Of a stretch of 64,000 nucleotides of DNA, positions 61,555 through 64,000 are shown piece by piece. A program made the position numbers and the translations under genes. The first letter of the stretch is position 1. The number at the start of each line of letters is the position of its first letter. The stretch covers positions 15,172,156 to 15,236,155 of the forward strand of contig OX457033.1 in NCBI GenBank assembly GCA_949752745.1, written 5' to 3'. This DNA is from Protula sp. h YS-2021 (taxonomy: Eukaryota > Annelida > Polychaeta > Sabellida > Serpulidae). Under the pieces are notes generated by a model. The model worked only from the letters and a program-made list of their open reading frames with translations. It was not told the origin of the DNA and made no database searches.

Positions 61555-62078
61555 AAACAGTCTGGAAATTTGAACCACTTTCAAATGTTTTTTACTGTAG
61601 TAATGATGCCATCTGCGCTTCCGTTGGGAGGGGCATTGACATGTCATAGTGGACGCAAAACGCAGATAAAATGGTCCAATCATTTGCAGGCCGTACCGTA
61701 TGTTACCAACCCGCCGGGCGACAAAGGAGAAAAAAAATTCCGGCGCAATTTATAATGAGTGCAGGCTCGGACTGCCGTAAAATTCCAACCGTGAACTTTT
61801 GTTTCAATGGCTGCTATTTACAAAAAGTACTTCAAATGCTAGCAACAATGTGGAGATGGGTTGTATATTGTGGATGATCTGTTGCTGTGTTGTAGGTTGT
61901 AGGTTGTTAGCGACAATGTGGAGACGGGTTGTATATTGTGGATGATCTGTTGCTGTGTTGTAGGTTGTACCTGAGTGGAGACTACGAGGAGCCCCCGCCC
62001 GACATCTGCCCGCCCATCCCAGTTTTTGGACAGCCGCCGGGCAGCGAGAACCAGTCCTGTTCATGTGCTCTCTTGTAG
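37773..62078 (+). CDS. Unrecognised 531-residue four-repeat protein with PPxY motifs and CaaX box
   Basis: Thirteen exons: 37773-37935, 38258-38387, 38834-39001, 39606-39700, 40153-40236, 40380-40511, 40896-41090, 41732-41850, 43196-43238, 43579-43654, 46790-46935, 51547-51676, 61964-62078. All borders are AG/GT and the phases close to an exact 531 codons plus TAG. PPPY (17-20) and PPWY (35-38) could bind WW domains. Four divergent modules (about 90-158, 215-313, 329-406, 420-497) share a helix often ending in NNWL or LWL, a V-N-x-x-x-I-like strand and a final R-[LVI]-x-[LY] strand. The last four residues are CALL (528-531), with another Cys at 526, a signal for geranylgeranylation and possible palmitoylation. 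No signal peptide or membrane segment is seen, so a cytosolic, lipid-anchored adaptor is my inference. I do not recognise the family. Confidence 0.85.
38258..38387 (+). CDS. Four-repeat protein exon 2
   Basis: Residues 55-97. The acceptor is TTCTCAG and the donor AA|GTAAGT. It leads into module 1 ([19 protein letters not shown]). Confidence 0.85.
38461..38515. repeat. (ATTT)n followed by a G run
   Basis: Short TTTA-type microsatellite and a G-tract of more than ten bases in intron 2. Confidence 0.8.
38834..39001 (+). CDS. Four-repeat protein exon 3 (module 1)
   Basis: Residues 98-153. VNNWLENN is followed by [11 protein letters not shown] and ends at FVRGV, splitting Arg154 as AG|A (phase 2). 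Confidence 0.87.
39606..39700 (+). CDS. Four-repeat protein exon 4
   Basis: Starts with the end strand of module 1 (RLWLLPN) and covers residues 154-185. The acceptor is ATTTCAG and the donor G|GTTAGT. Confidence 0.85.
40153..40236 (+). CDS. Four-repeat protein exon 5
   Basis: Residues 186-213, Gly, His and Ala rich ([20 protein letters not shown]). Its donor GTAATA is continuous with a (TAA)n tract that fills most of the 143-base intron that follows. Confidence 0.82.
40237..40341. repeat. (TAA)n microsatellite spanning most of intron 5
   Basis: Begins with the splice donor GTAATAATAAT itself and, apart from a short AATAACA interruption, fills 100 of the 143 intron bases. Confidence 0.95.
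40380..40511 (+). CDS. Four-repeat protein exon 6 (module 2 helix)
   Basis: Residues 214-257, a long charged helix ([18 protein letters not shown]). The donor is G|GTGAGT. Confidence 0.86.
40896..41090 (+). CDS. Four-repeat protein exon 7 (module 2 strands)
   Basis: Residues 258-322: [12 protein letters not shown], an aromatic insert ([18 protein letters not shown]), then [10 protein letters not shown]. This module keeps its final Arg309 uninterrupted, unlike the other three. Confidence 0.86.
41205..41400. repeat. (TA)n tracts flanking a perfect 21-bp hairpin
   Basis: (TA)n at 41205-41230 and 41331-41400. Between them, 41231-41251 is the exact reverse complement of 41261-41281 (loop AGAATTACC). 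The stem includes TAGGTTGTGATTCTCG. Confidence 0.9.
41402..41525 (+). pseudogene. 5S rRNA-derived segment (5S pseudogene or SINE3-type head)
   Basis: GAAGTTAAGCATCGT (41441-41455) and TTGGATGGGTGACCG (41472-41486) match the internal control region (A and C boxes) of metazoan 5S rRNA, with CCCGGTT between. The 5' half diverges. 5S-headed SINEs exist in several animal lineages. Which of the two this is depends on whether 41526-41715 recurs elsewhere. Confidence 0.7.
41526..41715. repeat. Inverted-repeat block following the 5S-like segment
   Basis: CAATTCAACTCTAATTTGAGAC (41543-41564, start) is mirrored by TCAAATTAGAGTCTCGAATTG (41688-41708), and TTAAATTAATCTTAAT also has inverted partners inside. 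It could be the body of a SINE or a small MITE. Confidence 0.55.
41732..41850 (+). CDS. Four-repeat protein exon 8 (module 3 helix)
   Basis: Residues 323-362, ending [11 protein letters not shown]. The donor is CCG|GTTGGT, weaker than its neighbours but the phase is right. Confidence 0.82.
42302..42376. repeat. (TAA)n microsatellite
   Basis: Pure TAA trinucleotide tract in intron 8. It accounts for poly-Ile and poly-Leu frames that are not genes. Confidence 0.97.
42540..43130. repeat. Repeat with AAAATGCTTCTTCT modules, related to the element at 55.6 kb
   Basis: AAAATGCTTCTTCTGACTCA, AAAATGCTTCTTCTCCCTCA and AAAATGCTACTACC recur at spacings of about 150-400 bases, with CGGCGATTCGCCAAAAAGTG nearby. 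The element at 55587-56385 has the same plan, AAAATGCTACTCCTCCTACA and GCGGTTCGCCATAAACTGCC. Confidence 0.55.
43196..43238 (+). CDS. Four-repeat protein exon 9 (43-base exon)
   Basis: Residues 363-376, [14 protein letters not shown], the core strand of module 3. The acceptor is TTTTGCAG and the donor A|GTAAGT. Confidence 0.83.
43579..43654 (+). CDS. Four-repeat protein exon 10
   Basis: Residues 377-401. The acceptor is a tandem CAGCAG (NAGNAG), so either TDD or ND may be encoded at the junction. It ends at FRDVL and splits Arg402 as AG|G (phase 2). The 36-bp array begins about 13 bases into the next intron. Confidence 0.84.
43667..44875. repeat. 36-bp polypyrimidine minisatellite, about 33 copies
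   Basis: The unit is CCCCACGCTCCCCCTCCCCT then TCCCTCCTTCTGCCCT. 36 is 12 codons, so five overlapping open frames of 379-451 codons arise on both strands, none of them a gene. Variant units (TTCCCACCTTCTGCCCTCCC plus CCATGCTCC) mark a higher-order period of 180 bases at 44281, 44461, 44641 and 44821. The array starts about 13 bases after the exon 10 donor. Confidence 0.96.
44885..45180. repeat. Dispersed GTCAGGAAAAA repeat, copy 1
   Basis: AAAGTCAGGAAAAAATTTCT, ATCAGGAAAAATTGT and GGTCAGGAAAAAGTCATGAA, ending in GTGGCAAACCCCGGACCC. Related copies lie near 48870-48965 and 50850-51040. Confidence 0.6.
45382..45592. repeat. 43-bp tandem repeat, about 4.7 copies
   Basis: Unit AAAAATTCTCATTAAGAGTT followed by CAGATGATAATGTTAAATCTTAC, almost identical between copies, in intron 10. 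Confidence 0.92.
45593..46230. other. Intron 10 sequence with a dispersed-repeat fragment
   Basis: GAATCGATTA-like dyads (ATCGATTATTTCC and TTAATCGATTAATCAG, 45675-45713) followed by GGGTCCCATCACTA resemble the end of a small dispersed repeat. Nothing else recognised. Confidence 0.35.
46255..46735. repeat. G-rich tracts and (TTTA)n microsatellite
   Basis: Several GGGGGAGGGGGGAGG runs (46290-46340, 46408-46435, 46540-46590) and (TTTA)n at 46695-46735, just before exon 11. Confidence 0.75.
46790..46935 (+). CDS. Four-repeat protein exon 11 (end of module 3, module 4 helix)
   Basis: Residues 402-450: RVAYV closes module 3, and [10 protein letters not shown] is the module 4 helix end. The acceptor is GTACCAG and the donor G|GTACTC. 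Confidence 0.86.
47145..47290. repeat. G-rich GGGGTCAGGGTGGGGATG minisatellite
   Basis: Short units of 12-18 bases with repeated GGG triplets, able to form G-quadruplexes on the plus strand. In intron 11. Confidence 0.8.
48095..48535. repeat. Two inverted arrays of GGACATAATGGCAAC
   Basis: 48100-48250 repeats GGACAAAATGGCAACGGACA-type units of 14-16 bases. 48388-48535 carries the reverse complement (TTGCCATTATGTCCG). The two arms enclose about 135 bases, so the locus can fold into a long imperfect hairpin. Confidence 0.85.
48870..48965. repeat. Dispersed GTCAGGAAAA repeat, copy 2
   Basis: GGTCAGGAAAGAGTCAGGAA and AAAACAGGAAAAATTATTTC, matching the copies near 44.9 and 51.0 kb. Confidence 0.55.
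50170..50450. mobile_element. Hairpin-started repeat element (CCCCACAGGT type)
   Basis: A perfect 13-bp stem ATTCCCCACAGGT/ACCTGTGGGGAAT (50174-50186, 50190-50202) is followed by CGCGATCGACCGCG, then GTCGGTCGGTCTGTCGGTCT and AACACGATAACTTAAAAACT. The architecture, a hairpin next to GGTCTGTC/GACAGAC words, is that of the elements in the ACTR5 introns in opposite orientation. Confidence 0.6.
50850..51040. repeat. Dispersed GTCAGGAAAA repeat, copy 3
   Basis: AAAGTCGGGAAAATTATTCT, AAAGTCAGGAAAAGTTAGGG and AAATCAGGAAAAATTATTTC, ending in GGTGGTCACCCTG. Confidence 0.55.
51170..51515. repeat. Degenerate GTGTTCACAAAGTAGAG minisatellite before exon 12
   Basis: Units of about 18-22 bases built on GTGTTCATTAAGTAGA and GTTCACAAAGTAGAGG, ending about 30 bases before exon 12. 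Confidence 0.75.
51547..51676 (+). CDS. Four-repeat protein exon 12 (module 4)
   Basis: Residues 451-493, [11 protein letters not shown] through GNYWITGI, splitting Arg494 as CG|G (phase 2). The next intron is 10.3 kb long. Confidence 0.85.
51840..52620. repeat. G-rich minisatellite with TGGGTACGTATGTTTGGAT units
   Basis: Irregular units carrying GGTACGTATGT separated by long G runs. 52307-52355 is almost only G. Strong G-quadruplex potential on the plus strand. Confidence 0.8.
53828..53883. repeat. (AAT)n microsatellite
   Basis: Pure AAT tract in intron 12. Confidence 0.97.
54176..54415. repeat. Degenerate minisatellite with CTCATACGGCCCAGTT units
   Basis: Sixteen- to twenty-base units CAGTTCTCATACGGCC, drifting to CAGTTCCCCTACGATTTTGA and CAATTCTCCTACAA at the distal end. 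Confidence 0.8.
55046..55500 (-). mobile_element. Tc1/mariner transposase fragment
   Basis: The minus strand reads [19 protein letters not shown], then [20 protein letters not shown], as in the middle of Tc1-like DDE transposases, where VLFSDE carries the second catalytic Asp. Upstream pieces of the helix-turn-helix region (ARRLGC and similar) are out of frame. The third catalytic region and terminal repeats were not found. Confidence 0.75.
55587..56385. mobile_element. Hairpin-ended repeat element (AACCCAGCCGAC type)
   Basis: Starts with stem AACCCAGCCGAC/GTCGGACTGGGTT (55587-55598, 55602-55614). It contains repeated AAAATGCTACTCCTCCTACA and TGTTCCCYAGG words and poly-T runs. It ends near AACTCAGCTGGGTC and hairpin CATGTCC/GGACATG (56363-56377). 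Non-coding. Confidence 0.6.
57050..57225. repeat. 15/30-bp minisatellite CAACTGGACATTTTC / CAACCAGACACTTTC
   Basis: About 11 units of 15 bases, alternating between two versions. 15 is 5 codons, hence frames reading [10 protein letters not shown]. Confidence 0.88.
57358..57940. repeat. 34-bp minisatellite, about 17 copies, with CCATGG dyads
   Basis: Unit GGTGCATGGAGATTACCATG then GAGATGTTTATCAA. 34 is not a multiple of three, so one frame reads a 34-residue cycle and all three plus frames remain open through the array. Confidence 0.95.
58598..59255. repeat. 33-bp minisatellite, about 20 copies
   Basis: Unit CCACTCCCCACCAAGCAACG then TGGCGTGGTCATC. 33 is 11 codons, which produces false open frames of 156-279 codons on both strands. 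Copies are nearly identical up to about 59110, then diverge (AGCGTGGTGTAGTCATC). Confidence 0.95.
60360..60790. repeat. Block with mirrored AAGGCCTTAAGG words
   Basis: TCTTAAGGCCTTAAGGAAAA (60406 onward) and CTTAAGGACAACTCC/GTCCTTACAACATGAG (60690-60735) occur near each end, with GGCATAAAG and TTTGCCTTATGTC as partial complements. Could be a decayed foldback element. Confidence 0.4.
60504..60557. repeat. Exact 27-bp tandem duplication
   Basis: AAAGCAAGTGACCCTCCTGC plus CTACAGT, present twice without mismatch. Confidence 0.9.
61479..61551. repeat. (TA)n microsatellite
   Basis: Pure TA tract in the final intron of the four-repeat gene. Confidence 0.97.
61842..61977 (+). repeat. 68-bp tandem duplication covering the exon 13 acceptor
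   Basis: The segment CAATGTGGAGAYGGGTTGTA, TATTGTGGATGATCTGTTGC, TGTGTTGTAGGTTGT occurs twice, 68 bases apart. Each copy carries its own TGTTGTAG|G acceptor (AG at 61894-61895 and 61962-61963). Confidence 0.9.
61964..62078 (+). CDS. Four-repeat protein exon 13 (CaaX exon)
   Basis: Residues 494-531: [20 protein letters not shown], a Gly/Pro linker, then CSCALL and TAG at 62076-62078. An extra copy of the acceptor lies 68 bases upstream, at 61894-61895. Confidence 0.86.
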
Positions 62079-62674
62079 GAGCGTGGGCGGTATGTGGGTA
62101 GAGCTGGAGAGGCGAGGACTGGGTGGTGCGTGGGCGGGGCTAGAGAGTGGAGACGCTCTTGGATTGATCTGTGGGATGACCTTGATGCAGGAGACAGCAG
62201 CTGATTGGCTGATGCATGAAGATTTTCTCAAGCTTAACAGTCTCTTTAGTGCAGTTATATTAAAAAAAATTACTTTGTTATTGCAAAAATTGTTGCGGTG
62301 TATTACAGAGGTAACCGTATGCAAAGGAGGGATCCCTCGAGGGAGTACCCTTTCTGGATGTGGTAGAGGAAAGCGGCCGAAACCTGCTCGAAATCGAAAA
62401 GATCGACTTCTCCCTGAAATACCCCTTATTCAAACAGGTTACTTCTAAAAACTCATTTAATTCGATAATACTGAGAGTATGGTGTCAAATGCAACTCAGG
62501 AAATATAACTCGAGCTTGGAAAATTCTCGAGCTAACGGTGTAGTCAGTGGGTGGCTCTGGGCTTATGTGCAGGGGAGGGGAGGGGGGTCTTTTCTCATCG
62601 CACTTACTCGTCAAAGCTAACTTGAAAGCCCTGACCCAACCTCATTCCAGAGATGGAGCTTAATAAGGTTTGAA

Positions 62675-62749
<75 letters not shown>

Positions 62750-63770
62750 AAGTAGTAGTAATGGTACTAGTTATAATGATAATAATAATAATAATAATAA
62801 ATATCCAAACGCCCTTTTGCAAGAAAAGAAACATACTGTTTGAATTTCTTTTGTTGTTGTTAAATTACTGTCCCAAAATCAGGGATAAATGTTTGCAAAC
62901 CCCTTTTACTAAATGATGGGAACATATGAACTCCAATTTCTTTGATAAATTCATGGAGAATAAATCATATGCCTTGGCCTTGGTCAGCTATTTAGTGCGG
63001 CATTTCTGAGGCGAAAATTCTTAGTGCGAAAAGGAGATATGAAGAAAAAGATAAACTTATTAAATGTCGATTAGTAATGACCTTTACGAAATGAAACAAT
63101 CAGTGACGATGATTGCGCGGTAGAACGTCCAAAAGAAAATGCACCTACTCTGTAATTTGAAGGGAAAAATTGATTACGGTGTCATTATAAGGTGAAATCA
63201 AACTGTTGCCTGCTGGCCTTGATCAACAATGACTTTACAGATGGCATAGTTTCGGTTCATTTTAATGCTCCGCTTCCGTACTTTTATCGAAACTTAAATG
63301 TTTTTCCAATCTACGTGTATTTTTTTTAAAGAAAAATTTTTCAAAGTCACCTTGATTATATTGTAATGTTCGTGATAAGTTTTTTTCTGGTAAATCAAAG
63401 AAACCACAAATATGTACAACTGATCCAACGACGCCGTTTCAAACTGCATGTAAATTTCACGCCTCTTATTTTGTTTTAGTGAAGCGGGTTACAGTTTTAT
63501 AAAGGTGTCAGTAAGGCAAATAGACCCTTTTTGTGACATTTGACAAAGAAATTGTAAGAAATGGGCAGCCTATTTAGGTTCAAAGCGTTTGGTACGTGAC
63601 CAAAAAAAAAAAAGGGGAAAATGTAATGCATTTAATCGTTCATGAAGGCTCTTACGTTGTTACAGCGTTTTGTTTTATTGATTGTTGTGTGTAAATAATG
63701 TTAAACTCTCATTTGCAGACATTTCAGGTTATAAACCTCCCTTAGCTTAGACTATCCTCTTAAAAGTGCG
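62079..63770. other. 3' flank of the four-repeat gene
   Basis: Probable 3' UTR and downstream DNA. Candidate AATAAA polyadenylation signals lie in the AAT tract near 62796 and at 62959-62964. No further gene recognised. Confidence 0.4.
62676..62805. repeat. (TAG)n and (AAT)n compound microsatellite
   Basis: Pure TAG repeat at about 62676-62757 followed by an interrupted AAT repeat. Confidence 0.95.
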
Positions 63771-63789
63771 AAAAAAGTCTACATTGGCC

Positions 63790-64000
63790 GCATCGGAATA
63801 TAAATCGTGCCCGAATATAATCCGCCCAAGAATATAAATATAACCGGAATATAACCTGTCCCAAAATATGAGGCCGACCGGAGTATAAACAGTTCCGGAA
63901 TAGAAGTCGTACCGGAGTATAAATCGTACCGGAATATAAGACATACCGGAGTATGGTTCCTTCCGAATATAAACTTTGCCAGAATATAAGCCAATGCCGC
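63790..64000. repeat. Degenerate CCGGAATATAA minisatellite, continues off the right edge
   Basis: Units of 15-20 bases such as ACCGGAGTATAAATCGT and CCGGAATATAAGACATA, with a constant GAATATAA core and a variable four- to eight-base insert. Confidence 0.85.

Overview
This is a eukaryotic (metazoan) nuclear window. Coding sequence is sparse and split into short exons by GT..AG introns. The rest is dense in non-LTR retrotransposons, a DIRS-like element, a Ty3/gypsy-like remnant, Tc1/mariner scraps, hairpin-ended non-autonomous elements, microsatellites and an unusual number of minisatellites. The mix suggests a marine invertebrate, perhaps a mollusc or other lophotrochozoan. That placement is inference only. 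No prokaryotic-type operon, promoter or CRISPR is present.

Left part (1-13,226, minus strand): the 5' two thirds of ACTR5/ARP5, the actin-related subunit of the INO80 chromatin remodeller. Ten phase-consistent exons give the first 392 residues, and the gene runs off the left edge. Its introns hold a 28-bp array, a 51-bp array of about 43 copies, two related repeat elements with hairpin ends, a repeat block carrying nine perfect TGACGTCA palindromes, and shards of duplicated exon 6.

Middle (13,227-37,760): an intergenic retrotransposon graveyard between two divergently oriented genes. In order: palindromic CCCCGGGG repeats (14.7-15.4 kb), a decayed LINE (15.8-17.8 kb), a Ty3/gypsy-like remnant (18.1-20.2 kb), a GC-rich dyad array and a decayed DIRS-type element (20.9-24.8 kb), about 4.9 kb of AT-rich DNA with no recognised gene, a nearly intact L2/CR1-like LINE with one internal stop (29.8-32.6 kb), an older LINE (32.7-35.6 kb), and a MITE with long terminal inverted repeats (36.5-36.8 kb).

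Right part (37,773-62,078, plus strand): a complete 13-exon gene for a 531-residue protein that I do not recognise. All splice phases agree. It has two PPxY motifs near the N-terminus, four divergent copies of an approximately 75-100 residue module, and a C-terminal CALL box (a CaaX prenylation signal) preceded by another cysteine. Three of the four modules are interrupted by a phase-2 intron at the same arginine, so the protein grew by duplication of exon-bearing modules. The acceptor in front of the CaaX exon is itself tandemly duplicated; using the upstream copy would remove the prenylation tail. This gene is the best candidate in the window for undescribed biology.

The large introns of this gene contain a 36-bp polypyrimidine array of about 33 copies, 33-, 34- and 43-bp arrays, inverted arrays, a 5S-rRNA-derived segment and a perfect 21-bp hairpin. 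The longest open reading frames in the window come from these arrays and are not genes.
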